DNA of 64,000 nucleotides from Heliocybe sulcata (GCA_004369045.1 ML213511.1:397327-461326), one strand, 5' to 3'; positions 22,798 to 33,689 are shown, counted from the stretch's first letter. Numbers and translations are program-made. Notes: generated from the sequence alone by a model not told the origin.

Positions 22798-23864
22798 ATG
22801 GTTTTGCAATCGCTGGGATCTCTAAAGGATAAGCAATTAAAATTGGGCTTCATGAAGACCCAAGACCGCTTGATGCCGTCCAAGGGTGCCACCGTCGAAG
22901 CTCCAGCCCCTGCTGCCGCGACGCGGCCACCCCATGCGCCGGACGCGTCGAGTAATCCCAAAGGCGACCAAGGAATGGAGGAGGGAGGCAATCGCGAGAC
23001 CATCGCGCGCGCCGATCGCATCGATCAAGTGGCCGCAACCGTGGAGCAGGTAAGTTGTCGCTAGTCATTGGCTGATCAAGACGACTGATACGGAGCGGTT
23101 AGTCGGCGGCATCAACAATCCAGAGCGTGGCACAACCACAAGACAGCGCGACCTACGAGTCGAGCGCCCCTCGCTTCGTTCACATATTCGACAGACTGTA
23201 TTGTCTGGCTACCGACGAATTGAACGAGTATTGGGCCACGGGCACCTCGGCCGAGAGGATTACCGCGTTAAACCAAACGGTGAGGGTTCCTGCGACGTCT
23301 GGTTACTTGAAGGATAACTAATGGATCTGTGATTAGATGTGTGCTTCCACAGCCAATCTAATAACGGACCTTCCGGAGCAATCTGCTCCGAATCCGCCTA
23401 GCGAGTGGGCCGCCACCAGATTCGCTGCTCCGAGGCCAAAGCGATGGGAGGAGAGACCAGAGTGGTGGGACTGCGATAAAGTCTGCTACGTCGAAGCTGC
23501 GCAACCGATCACCTGGGACGAACCCGAAGTATCCCCCCTCTCCCTTCCTGCCGTCGTTACTCCTCCCGACGCCGACATGTTCCTCGCCCAGAAGGAGCCC
23601 GCCGAGTTTCTCGTCAGTGACGACGACGAGATCATCTCGGGCGGGTGCCTTCCGCTCGCAAAACGAGTGATTCGGCCGCCCACGTCTGTGGCTCACCGCC
23701 AGAAACTGCTCCGGATCCTCAACGGGCCGCGCGCAGAGATACCCCAAGCCAGTACGCCAGCGCCGGCGTGGTACTCGATGGCATACGACATGCCGGTCAG
23801 CGCTATCGAGGAGAAGACGTCCCTCCTCACACCTGCTTGCATCGAGTATCGCGGCAGCTTGTAA
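22798..23864 (+). CDS. Gene B', unit 2: paralogue of gene B, same early stop as unit 1
   Basis: Exons are 22,798-23,049 (84 codons), about 23,103-23,279 (59 codons) and 23,337-23,864 (175 codons), all phase 0, for about 318 residues. The core RPPTSVAHRQKLLRILNGPR with EI, then PAPAWYSMAYDMPVS, is intact. The frame stops after CIEYRGSL at the codon where unit 5 has Trp, and the lost tail is still readable in the DNA beyond (GALVMPPVCRWEEED). A stop at the same codon in units 1 and 2 suggests the change preceded their duplication. A 376-codon minus-strand frame overlaps exon 3 and C' (24,488-23,358) and is treated as a shadow. Confidence 0.7.
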
Positions 23865-24273
23865 TGCGAGCTTGCTGCCGGGAGTCCGACGATGGGCGCA
23901 CTCGTCATGCCGCCCGTATGCCGTTGGGAAGAAGAAGACAGCTGCGTTGTCGATGGTGAACCTCGAGTATGCCTTGAAGCTGGGAAGAAAGGATGAAATA
24001 TATATTTCTTTGCACTTCCTCGTTCCCACCTTGTACGATAGCTGATCGGAGGATAGTCGTCGAGTTGTGGTGATTCTCTTTCTCTCTTGTATGGATATCT
24101 GGAAAGAGGAGTGGCCTCCTATTTCTTTTTGCTGTTTATACTTATATCGTGCACTGTTTGTAACTCCGCAATGTATCGCTTGCACTGTGGGTGGATGTTT
24201 CATTACCGTGACCGTCCTGCCAGATGTGCTTGGAGAACAAAACACGAGGCATTGCGGTCCATCAGTCGAAGCT

Positions 24274-24285
24274 CGGCAAATGCCG
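24274..24285 (+). promoter_or_regulatory. CGG-N6-CCG palindrome upstream of C', unit 2
   Basis: CGGCAAATGCCG in the context GCTCGGCAAATGCCGAAAAC, 19 bp before the ATG at 24,305. Confidence 0.6.
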
Positions 24286-24304
24286 AAAACCGCACAAGGA
24301 CGCG

Positions 24305-24571
24305 ATGACCCGCCGCCACACCGCTCGTTCCTTCGTCCTGTACGCCCATATTGACCAGACATCCTCGGTCGACTACAGCGCACCCGAGACGCAAGTCCTA
24401 GAGCACGTCGCGTCCGTGCCTCCGGAACCTGCAGCGCTTGTAAGTCTGATGCAAGTCGCGTCTGCGCCGCATCCTCGAATACACTCACCGTCTCTACAGG
24501 AACTGGATGTTCTAGCGAGCCATACGACGATATCAGCTACGCTAGACACCGGCTGGGCCACTGGATCATGA
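24305..24571 (+). CDS. Module C', unit 2: short two-exon frame
   Basis: The best model joins 24,305-24,439 (45 codons, MTRRHTARSFVLYAHIDQTS to PPEPAAL) with 24,500-24,571, the intron running from GTAAGTCTG to CTACAG. This gives about 68 residues ending LDTGWATGS. Compared with unit 5 the second exon is cut short by a stop, and conserved sequence continues in the same frame beyond it (SKGTID.IVDARG, SISRSVKIAR). An alternative donor of GC type (GATGCAAGTC) lies 12 bp further on and matches the donor position of unit 1. Likely a truncated relic of a longer gene. No known domain. Confidence 0.4.
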   Translation: MTRRHTARSFVLYAHIDQTSSVDYSAPETQVLEHVASVPPEPAALVSLMQVASAPHPRIHSPSLQELDVLASHTTISATLDTGWATGS

Positions 24572-25079
24572 CCAATGACGCCGAAGCCCATAGCGAGTAA
24601 AGGTACCATCGATTCAATCGTCGACGCGCGGGGCAGGACAACGCAGAGTATTTCAAGATCGGTGAAGATCGCGAGATAGGAAGACATGGTTGCGAAGATG
24701 ATGTCGACCGTCTTTCCCAATAACGGGACGGAGAACTCTCGGGGAGTCTATGTGCCGGCGCGACAAGACAGGGATGTGCGGGAAATCGGGGCATAGAGGC
24801 GTGGAGTTTGATGTAGCAAAGGTGCGTCAAGGTACAAGTTACCTCAGGGAAGTATCCTAAGGTTCCGAGGGCAGTATTAGTAGAGGGTGGCTCCGATGGG
24901 ACCAGGACCAGGAAATGCGGAGAGTCGACGACACCGGGAGCATTTGTGAGTGTGCTTTCCGTCATGTTGTGTTATAAGTGACACCAGCCAGCAATCTCTA
25001 GACGTAGTGCGACATCTCGCCCGCCCGCCATCTCGATTTTGCAGCACGGGAACTCGATGAGAATCCGAATCTCTAACCA

Positions 25080-26360
25080 CTGGACTTGATCACTGGGATA
25101 CCGGCGAGACCAGTTTCATGGCCGAGCTATTTATCAAGCCGTCCCTACAGCAAGGTTTCAGGCCGAAACCAGGGAGGTGACAGAACGTTCGATTTGATTT
25201 GAGGAGATTGGATGGGAACAAGTGGGGAGATACTGCTGCCTTCTCAAAGCCATTAGCGGGGAGGCCAGCACGGACTACCAGGAGACGCCATCCGTGAGTT
25301 CTTCCGCCCACTTCTGCCTAGAGGCTGACGAAGCGGTTCAACCACAGAAAGGACGACCGCGACCGCGAGTGAAAGCATCGTCCACCCTCCAATCTGGTGT
25401 CCGAAGCCAAACGTCGTGCCAGTAGTACCAGGATCGTGGCGTCCAAATTTTCAACAGCGCAGTGGACAGCGCCCGTCAGAACTCCTGCCGCGGAGGTATG
25501 CCAGCTGGCACCACCCGCTCTCGTATCCATCCCTCCTGATCCGTTCGTCCGAATCTACAGGATAACCATTCTCGCTCCGTCCAAGCAGAGATCCCGAGGC
25601 TGTCTCCCTAGGCCTCATTTCCCAAGACGCTCCACCGGCAGCTGGCCCGTCTGTTGGTCCAAACACGGTGGAAATAGGAGACAGAGGCTAACACCTCCTT
25701 AGCTGCCTTCCAAGAGCAGGGCATACGACAATGGGTGACGGCGAAAAGATGGAACTGATCAAGTATTAATCGGTGAGCGTCGTCCAGCGTGTGTCATCCC
25801 ACCAAGCATTGAGAAAGGGGACTGAAACCATAGCCGTTCAGACACTTCTCCGCGTTCGGTACAACGTTCAGTCAAACCAGTCGAGAAGAAGATAGCAGCA
25901 GGAGATACAGTATCACACACTGCACAGGTCGAGACAAGATGCAACGGACAGACGTGCGTTTGTGGACGCGGCGCTTGCCGAATGACTTACCGACGTCCGG
26001 AGTTAGCCGCGACTCCTACTGTGGCCACAGTCCACTTGCCACACGCAAAGGAGGTGTCGCAGCTGTTACAAACTTGGCGGGGAATCGTTCGAAGGTAATA
26101 TATTTATGACGTTTACTCTGTGTTGCAGAACAATACAGGACTTGATTCCGAAGCCCCGACCGCACCATGACCGAGAGGGAAGAACCTCGCCCATGAGTAC
26201 CTCAGGCGCAGTATGACCAAGGCTCGTGCTCCCACTCGACGTAACCAGCCAGCACGATCCACACCAAAATCAACGCCTATCGAGGACGAGGTAACGGAGA
26301 GAGCGGACGCCGCGGAAGTCAACGCAGACTTGCGCATGGGTTTCGCAGTACTCATATTGC
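25080..26360 (+). other. Module D, unit 2: unrecognised multi-exon coding-like segment
   Basis: This is the counterpart of 12,600-13,870, with exon-like borders GTGAGTTC (25,291) to CCACAG, GTATGCC (25,496) to CTACAG and GTGAGCG (25,772). Shared translated pieces are SEAKRRASSTRIVASKFSTA and VQAEIPRLSP, followed here by a stop in the frame that units 1 and 5 keep open. It ends with the D-tail near 26,260. Probably decayed. Confidence 0.4.
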
Positions 26361-26601
26361 GTTACAACATTGTCCCCATACCATACCACGTTCTCCATGT
26401 TTGAGAGCCTTGTCTTGGAAGTGTCTCAGACAGTGCTACCGCGAACAAAAATCTTCTAATTCATCTCGAAAACTCGTACACTCTGCGCATTACTCGGATA
26501 CAATATTAGCTTAAGATACAATCAAGCGGGTATCGTCTCTCGTGTATGTCGTCAAGATTGGGATGAGGGAAGGGGATTCCAAGGTCTCACGGGCGAGACG
26601 C

Positions 26602-26955
26602 TTAGTATGCGGCAGCCGCCCGTCCTCCGCCGCCGAAGTTGTATCTGTGCGTACCCGTTCGCCTGGATGAGCGACGGGCTGGTAGGCAGAAGTTGCAGCA
26701 GATGATGTCGAGAATGATATCGATGATCGTTACGATGATCTACAGCAGACGAGATTAATGAGCAAAGAAGTCTTGAAATCCAGGGCATGGAGTGAACGTA
26801 CCGTTACGATGACTGACACGATGGTCATCAGGATAGAGGCGATGGCGGAGATGATGGCGTTGATGGCACCGCCGATAGCAGAGAAGATAGCTCCCTGTTC
26901 ACCAGAGCCAAGTCAGCACAGTGCTCGTCGAAGGCAACGCATAGCTACTCACCAT
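26602..26955 (-). CDS. Small isoleucine-rich hydrophobic protein with an ATG-only first exon
   Basis: Exon 1 is just the start codon (26,953-26,955) before GTGAGT. Exon 2 is 26,802-26,894 (31 codons) and exon 3 is 26,602-26,739 with the stop at 26,602, giving 77 residues. The protein starts MGAIFSAIGGAINAIISAIA and continues with one long Ile/Val/Ala-rich stretch to about residue 45 (TIVSVIVTIIVTIIDIILDI). It then has a CCNFC cysteine cluster, a basic patch (ARRSSRRTGTHRYN) and a GGGGR tail. Proteins of this type (small, Ile-rich, then cysteines and Arg/Gly) are common and mostly unnamed in basidiomycetes, from general knowledge. A membrane role is inferred. The exon model rests on two clean GT-AG introns and the uninterrupted hydrophobic repeat across the junctions. 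It sits at the centre of the inverted repeat. Confidence 0.8.
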
Positions 26956-27059
26956 GATGAATTAAGCGATAAAAGATTAATTACGCGGAAGAGTGGTTCG
27001 TTCGTTTGGGTGGGGTGGATGTTTCTGAGGAACGACCCTGAGACGAGGCGAGGTTATAT

Positions 27060-27849
27060 AGCAGGAGGTGAGTATGACGTCGCCAACTGCAATGGCAATT
27101 GGAACCACTTGCTGGAGTAGAAGCGTCCAGAATTAGGATCTGAGTTTGGGACATCGGATGACATCACACGGTCATCGCCGATAACAGGCACAATGACGGG
27201 GCCGGCGGTGGAGCAAGCGGTGCATTCGACGTTGACAGCGGCGAGAGTGGCGACTCGGCTGTCCTCGCCGACGACGGGCGGGTCTTGCAAGTTGCAATGG
27301 TGAAGAGAATGGTGACGTCATGCGCCGTTACGTCACAGCTCGGACAAGATCCGGACCTCTCCTCGTCCATTTGCTCGTTGACGTGGATGCTCCTCCGTCG
27401 GTTTTCAAGAAAATTTGCTAAACGATTTAACGAGGGGGCATTGGATACGATGAGAAACTTGAAGGTCTGGGCATGGGATCCCTCATTCCAATTGTTCGAA
27501 GACGTATGCCATCTCAAAGCTTCCATACACTGGACGCGGCGTGTACAAGCCCTAAAGCTTAAGCGCTACCACTCATTTATCACAGCCCATTGCTTTGGTG
27601 CTTATCGGACGCGCTTTCTCAAGACATACTTAGACCGACTGGTTCGAATCCCGGTGTAAAGCCATCCTTTCACCGCTGTCCGGGTCCGGGCGTGCCAAGG
27701 TCTGTTCGAATGCCACCGAAAGATGACGAAAGAGGTGTCCTCAAGGTCGCAAGTACTGCCAGTAGTCGTACGTGTATCTTACATCTTCCCGTCAGCAAAG
27801 AATAGATTGATAGGAGGGCCTGGAAGCTCAAGCTCAAGTCAGGAGCATG
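27060..27849. other. Central spacer of the inverted region
   Basis: No supported gene. Open frames here overlap each other and show no domain. GGTTCGAATCC at 27,640-27,650 is an exact tRNA B-box, but no tRNA folds around it (see rejected items). Confidence 0.5.
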
Positions 27850-29010
27850 CCCCGTTCACACAGTGCTCGGAATAACCGATGTTCGTACGCGGCCTGGGTT
27901 TACGAGTTTGAGCGCCTCGAATCATCTCGACTCTCTCCTTTGCGGCCTGTCTTCATACCTTCGTCGGTCGACGACTTCAGCGTCCTTCACCTCCGTGATC
28001 CGGGCAGAGCAAGCCTATCAGAGACCCTGCTATCATGATCGCCCTCTCGTCGACAAGCTTATTCGACACATCGTTCGGTCATCATCAAGTTTATCTGACT
28101 CTTCTGTTTCAGCTTTTCCCGATCGCACCGTCGCGCGACTCTGCTGCAATTCGCCTCGAAAACTGATTCAAACTCCGGAGGTCTTCGTTACCTCCCTCCT
28201 CGCAAGTTGACTGCGTACACAGAGCGCAGGCCACACCAACACCGGTGAGTCCAGTTATTATGTGATTTGTAGAGTGCTTGAATTGTCCTCAAAAGATACG
28301 TATCATAGGTCGACGTCAGCGCTTGGTTCCTTCACCCTCACGCTTCCTGAATGGGACGTGAACTGCTAATGACGCTGTCTGTACCTATTGACTGTCCGTC
28401 CCGAAGAGCTTAAAACCAAATGTCTGTAACCAAGGGCGGCTACACCAATTTCAAAGTATCGAGTACGTCCCCTGTTTCTTTTTATCTCAAATATTTTGTA
28501 AATATTCGACTCACGAACTCCAATAGTGATACCGTCCCAGTGCCTCCCCAGGTCGCAGTTTCCTTCGTCCCCCAGTCCAATTTTATCTGTCTTCCTACCG
28601 CGGTTCTCAGCTCATACGCACTTACGTGCCCTATTCCGTAGACGCGTTCCTGGAAACTTCTCATCTGATTTCATGGTTGGAAGTTCATGAGACGACTCTT
28701 CACAACCTTGCGAATCGGCTGCGAAGTATTCAAGGCTTTCTGTCTTTCTTATAGAGGTGTAGTAACTTGGGGATTTGACGAGATTCTGGGTTGGCCAAGG
28801 ATACCTATGCTCGGACACGGCGATGATCATGTGTGGAAGGTGTGGAAATGCTATCTGCGCCCTCGCCGAAGTCCCCTGCTTACTGGACAACGACGTGCAC
28901 TCGGGGAATCACCCACGCTCGCGTTCGTTGTTGCACAGTGTACAACTCCTCGTTCGACCTTGGTATCAACGGTTCGTTGAGGAAGGGCGGAGTCCATGTC
29001 CTGGGACGAA
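27850..29010 (+). other. Segment X, unit 3 (inverted copy)
   Basis: On the plus strand this matches minus-strand X of units 1 and 2, for example the run around ATCTCAAATATTTTGTAAAT at 28,483 and LANRLRSIQGFLSFL near 28,710. A frame ILGWPRIPMLGHGDDHVWKV (28,786 on) is conserved with unit 2 (ILGQPRIFMVGHGGDHAQKM), supporting former coding. Stops interrupt it and no family is recognised. Confidence 0.4.
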
Positions 29011-29019
29011 GAAATAGGT

Positions 29020-29200
29020 GCATTTCTGACGCTCTGAATGTGCTTCTCCGGCGGGTATACTTACTATGGAAGGCGTGGACGATGAGTAGGCTTGCATGTC
29101 TCTTTTGTGCTGTAGTTCAGGAACAGCTGAACGGGATTTGCCAGACTTGTGCAGAAATATTGGTGGAGTTGCGTAGCAGATAGTATCCTACGTGATTAGC
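29020..29200 (+). pseudogene. 3' tail remnant of phospholipase B, unit 3
   Basis: The plus strand encodes SRLACLFCAVVQEQLNGICQ and TCAEI, matching the cysteine-rich end of the unit 1 remnant (ELNGICLQTC). Only this tail is left, and it adjoins segment X directly. Confidence 0.6.
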
Positions 29201-30806
29201 CTATACTATTGTACATTGATGAATCTATTCCGAAAGCCTCGTTTGATTTTGCCGGATGCCAGATAATCTACATTGTGCAAGGCCAAAGTATATAAGGGAA
29301 AACGTGACGTGTTATGCGGGGATATATACCACGTAGGCGACTGCTCTGGCAGGTGTAACTAGCCTATTCCATATCGCTGGCAGATTCCTGCCTTCGTTGT
29401 ATGAGGGGTATAGAAATATCGTCGACTGAGATGGTGGCAAAGCACAGATCTATGTAGAGTGGCGGCAAATGCCAAAGAGTGAGTATGAATTGATGGGTTC
29501 TCCGGCTATCACCTAATGAGTGCTTCGCGTCTCGCGTACGTCGCGTGGCGAGCCGCAGTACGGAAACCATGTCGCTGACGGAGTCGACTACACTACCCTC
29601 ACATTCTTTGCTCTTCACTCATACTTGCCTAGCGCGAGGGAGTCCGACACTCGACTTGAACGACCGTATCGAACACGTATGGTCTCAGTGTTTTTGTCCT
29701 GGTGTCGGTGCAAGAATACACCGCAGGGCAAGGGGAACCTCGTCAATCCTGCCCTTCGAACATCTTCCGCTATCGCATCCATTGGAGACGACGGTACCCC
29801 ATGGAAACTTGCTATAGGAACCAATGGGTCTCATCTCGCGACTGCCGCCTTGTTGCCGCCCCAGAGACGTGCCGGGCGGTGAGTGCAAGGTTCCGGCAGA
29901 TGAGGCAGTCGAACTGGGAATGTCCGCGCAGACAGAAGGAGAATGAGCTGTATCAAGTGTCGTGTAAGCTCTATATTCTATGGCGAACGTACCAACCGTA
30001 CAGTAGCCTGCTCCTTCGGAAGGCGTCTTGATGAATAATGCCTGCTGCATTTCTGGACCGCGCATTGTAAAACATCCGGCGGCAGCGCTATCGTTCACTA
30101 CTGGCAGGCCCGTCCTTCGATCACCTCGATGGTCGGATACTGTCGGTGAGCCTGTCGCCGATTCGTGCCCGGAGACTACGTTAGCCCCGCGCATGAAACA
30201 TGCAAGAAGACGCACGCACCTGTCCTTCGCAGTAGCTCTCTCGCCTACGCCCCAGGTTATCCGAAATACTGACTCGGGAGCCGTCAATGCGCGGATAGCG
30301 ACCGCCACACTGCCAATCGTCCTCCCGCATTGCGGTGGAGTCTGGAAGATTGCTGCTTCCCCGTCGCCCATTCGCCCGGCCGCCCTAGCAGGCTTTGATG
30401 AGCGCGCGATCTGCCCTCATCTTGAGGTTGTTTTGAGGCTCTGGCCGGGTTTGCGCGGATGGATACCTGGAGCCTGCGCGAACGACCGTATCGAACGAGA
30501 AGCTTGAGCTCAGCCACCCTCGGGGACCGCGAACTATAGGCGCAGGATGGTCGATAATCTGGCGTGTCGGCATTCAAACCGTCTGGTACCTGTAGAAGGC
30601 TGTCATTTCGTCGGCAGCTGCAGTGCAGATGCGTGGACTGGCGGACTGACCGACGCTGCAGGCGCCGGTGGCACGCACGCGATATCCACGGAGACCTACC
30701 TGCGACGAGCGAGGCAGCATCTCAGAAGAAGATCTGGCGATTTCTAGTGTTCATGGTACCAGAGGATGAGAGAGGTGCGCGTTGTGGCGGGAACTCATTT
30801 TGCGCT
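29201..30806 (-). pseudogene. Module C and its 3' flank, unit 3
   Basis: On the minus strand the ATG at 30,806 opens MSSRHNAHLSHPLVP and stops after 15 codons. Further pieces match the other C modules: the AVAIRALTAPESVFRI region near 30,290, then a donor-like GTGCGTGCG where the others have GTGAGTTT, and FIKTPSEGAGY near 30,010. A 228-codon frame (30,371-29,685) arises because the intron is read through, so I do not treat it as one exon. The DLEGE/MAELN exons are missing between about 30,090 and 30,030, so this copy is the most reduced. The 3' flank (29,201-29,960) matches units 1, 2 and 4. Confidence 0.4.
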
Positions 30807-30816
30807 TGTACTGCTT

Positions 30817-30828
30817 CGGCATTCGCCG
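30817..30828 (-). promoter_or_regulatory. CGG-N6-CCG palindrome upstream of C, unit 3
   Basis: CGGCATTCGCCG inside GCTTCGGCATTCGCCGAGCT. Confidence 0.55.
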
Positions 30829-31148
30829 AGCTTCGACTGATGGGCGGTAATGCCTCGTGTTTCGTTCTTGAAGCGGGTTGGGTCCTTCTGAAAGTCATCG
30901 CGCGGTGCGGAAGGGGAACTTATGGGCATTCAATTTATCTGAAATATACAAAAAGCGAACTATGCAGGCGGGCGAAGCCAAAGGACTACAGGATCGCTCT
31001 CACTTCGGCAATCCTGGTTGGATAAGGGAAACAAAAACTCAACAAGAAAACATGGCAATCGTATCCGTCATTCGTAAAGTAACAAAATGAAAGCGTAAAG
31101 GAAGTCCCAAGGTTTCTTGCCGTTCTCGGGCAGACGCCAGGATCCAAC

Positions 31149-32478
31149 TTAATCACCGTTCCTCCTGGCGCGTTCCCGCCAGTACTCCAATTCTGGTTCC
31201 TCCCAGGGCAGGATGAGCGGCATGACGCGCTCACCGCTTACCGAATACCGCGCCGTATATTCTCGAAAAAGAGCCGCGCGGTTTCCAGCGGCGGTGATCG
31301 TGATAGGCGGGGGAGCTTCCGGGATACTGGCTGACTGGCTTCGCCAACCGACATTGGTTATCTCTGTGAGACCCTCGTCGAGGATGCGGAAATGCTCTCT
31401 ACGGTGAACGAGAGGCGTAGGAGCGAGAATGGCTCGGGCCTCGGGCGAAAGGTAGCCGTCCGGCACGGACTCGTCGCCGTTGATGACGGGAAGTTTGACG
31501 GACTTCTTCAGGACGCAGGTCTTGCTGCTGGTAGGCACCGTGCTGGGGGCATGGAGCTCGAGCGGAGTGAGGTTCGAGTCGCTCGCGGTGTCTGGCTTGA
31601 GACCGTCACGGCTGGCGAGTGCTTCGCAGGTCTCACCCTGCATTGAGTGGGAAGCCAGACGATCCTCGACGCAAGGCAGTGGTGCTACTTCCCGTCCCAA
31701 GAACTCGATGCCGAATACTGAGGCAGCATCGTCAACCCGCAGTGGTGCAGTTTCGACGGCAGTGGCGCGTTCTTTCTGACTGAGTTCCTCGCAAGAGCTG
31801 CAGTCGGGCCAGGTAACCCACTCAGGCGTCGCATCCCATCGTGTGGGCTTTGGCTCAAGAATCTTCAAGGCCGGCGGAGCAGCGAGCATATCCGCTGCGG
31901 CTGGACGCGAAGTGCTCAGACCAAGGTTCTTGATTTGTTTTGTTTTGGCAAGCAACATCTAATCACAGAACTTTCAGTGGGTTTATCGATGGCAGTGTGT
32001 AGCTGCTGGGCCTCACTTCACCACCCAGTTCCTTCTCCCTATCTCGGACCGCGCTAAGACTGGACTCGACCTTCTCCTGGATCGTTTGGTGATCCCGGAG
32101 ATCGGAAGCATGTGCTATGCTTGGGAGGTGTGGCAGAGTCGTTGGACTGTCCTGAGGCTGGGTCACCAGCCTTATGGTTGGCGTTGTCGCCTTATCACCG
32201 CGCATCAGTCACCTCCTTCAGCTCTACCTCTCATGACGACTTACCGTCTCTGCCGGCACTGCGCCTCGTTCAAATCTATTCATGTATTCTCTGTCTCGAT
32301 ACGCATACCCTCCGCTGAACTGGAAGCCGCGAGTTTCATCAACCATGTTGTCCGACGCGACGAGCGACCGAGGAGTGAACATCGCTGGGACGGACGTCTG
32401 TGCAAGGACAGGGCCGTGCTCGGAAGTGTGTTGACGCAATGCTTTCGCTAGCCCGGATGTCATCGTGCTGTTGGCCAT
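31149..32478 (-). CDS. Gene B, unit 3: intact three-exon family member
   Basis: Exons (minus strand) are 32,478-32,245, 32,190-32,017 and 31,958-31,149, phase 0, for about 405 residues. Exon 1 is nearly the same protein as unit 2 exon 1. Exon 3 has the C-terminal block LAPTPLVHRREHFRILDEGL, EITNVGWRSQS and PLILPWEEPELEYWRERARR, as in unit 2, but its middle (SSCEELSQKERATAVETAPL, KSVKLPVINGDES) has its own changes. There are no stops or shifts. This is the second intact member of the unit 2/unit 3 pair across the palindrome centre. Function unknown. Confidence 0.8.
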
Positions 32479-32577
32479 GAGGATCTTCGTCGTCGAAGAG
32501 AGTATGGTGCTGAACTGTGGTTACTGGTGGTGGACGATGGTAAAGATGATGGATGGATAACAACGCGCGTCGCGCGA

Positions 32578-32607
32578 CCTTTTAACGGCCAGGGCCGGCA
32601 GGTGCCG
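32578..32607 (-). promoter_or_regulatory. CGG-N6-CCG palindrome and TATA-like box, gene B unit 3
   Basis: CGGCAGGTGCCG on the plus strand at 32,596-32,607. Nine bases nearer the gene is GTTAAAAGG on the minus strand (32,586-32,578). Confidence 0.65.
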
Positions 32608-32841
32608 ATGTCGGAGCTAGGTCCTCGCCGTTCTGGGCCTAGAAAGGTATGTTTTTGCCTGTTATCCAGCCCGATTAATTTCACGGATGGCTCGTTGAAT
32701 AGCTAGAAGATGTTGGGGAAATCGTTGAAGCACACAGGACCCGAAGATATTGACTGGACGACACATGACTATTTTACGCGAATGAAAGAAAGGAACATCG
32801 GCAACACCATTGAGGATTTACTTCCAAGGATCCCTCTCAGG

Positions 32842-33559
32842 CTAATGTCCTTGCTTCTTGACAGATCTAGCCACCACTGCGGCGTAGGACTGGTGACCCT
32901 TGTGGTCAGAGTCCTCCGCTACAACCGTGGATGAATCATCATCGCCTACTCCTTCGTCGTCCGCAGAAGTCTCGAGGGGAGACAAATGGCTTTCGGGGAA
33001 TACTGGCGACAGGTTTTCATCGGGCGTCTCGCCCGAACCTTCAAGCTTCCGGTGTTCCCATGGTGGGCGAGGTATATCACTGTAGGAACGGAATACCTTG
33101 CCTTGCCCTTCCTCTTCGTCCGGAAGGCTGTCAAGCTCGCTCCGCAGCTTCGACCACTGCCAGTCCTTCAGAGTTATATTCTGGCCTAGCCCTGCAAATG
33201 TGCCTTTGATGAATGCGGCCGATGCCTCGTCATATCCTTCGACCGTCGCTGTGGCATTGCACGTGGCGGCACCCTCCCGCACGTTCTTCTCAGAAGCATG
33301 GCGGATGACAATGGTGTGGTGGAAGGTTTCCGAGTGGTTGGTTATTATATTGGCTTTTGGGCGAAACTAATAACTAATTGTTAGTTGACTACACCTGGAA
33401 TACGCCATTTCTTGGGCTTACCTCGTCTGCGTGTGGGTTGAGACGGCTCCGCCTACTGTCTTGGAAGGCTCCGTTTACCGTGGTGGATGTATAGAATGGA
33501 GCTGGAGGCAACATAGAAGCTATGCCAGCTTCAAAGATGGAGTCGCAGATCCTCCACAT
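32842..33559 (-). CDS. Gene A, unit 3: intact two-exon acidic protein
   Basis: Exon 1 is 33,559-33,422 (46 codons, MWRICDSIFEAGIASMLPPA to NPHADE). Exon 2 is 33,366-32,842 (174 residues plus stop), reached over a 55-bp phase-0 intron with a CAACTAAC branch-like site. The product is about 220 residues. Exon 2 carries FHHTIVIRHASE, then FIKGTFAGLGQNITLKDW, LRSELDSLPDEEEG, SYSDIPRPPWEHRKLEGSGE, and the acidic tail DDDSSTVVAEDSDHKG ending VKKQGH. No domain, signal peptide or membrane segment is seen. The very acidic C-terminal half suggests a soluble, possibly partner-binding protein (inference). This copy shows what units 1 and 2 have lost. Confidence 0.75.
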
Positions 33560-33621
33560 TGTAGTACCTAGCAGTGGCACAGTGGTGGCAGGAGGTAGGT
33601 GCGCGTTCTGATGTGCCACCG

Positions 33622-33649
33622 CTTATATCCACGCCTTCGGCAAGAGCCG
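33622..33649 (-). promoter_or_regulatory. CGG-N6-CCG palindrome and TATA box, gene A unit 3
   Basis: CGGCAAGAGCCG at 33,638-33,649. GATATAAG on the minus strand at 33,629-33,622, eight bases away. Confidence 0.65.
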
Positions 33650-33689
33650 ACTCCTGGACCTTCCTGACCTTTGTCCCTCCTTACTAGTA

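Noticed and set aside
23358-24488. 376-codon minus-strand open frame in unit 2
   Set aside because: It runs antisense through B' exon 3, an intergenic stretch and C'. Other units do not keep it open, and it has no recognisable domain. Most likely a shadow of G+C-rich codons in B'.
27592-27662. tRNA-like stretch with an exact GGTTCGAATCC B-box and a 6 of 7 base acceptor stem
   Set aside because: The A-box, D-arm and anticodon arm do not form, and the T-stem has two mismatches. At best a decayed tRNA-derived fragment.
29685-30371. 228-codon minus-strand frame in unit 3
   Set aside because: It reads through the conserved donor/intron of module C and combines segments that lie in different exons or flanks in the other units.
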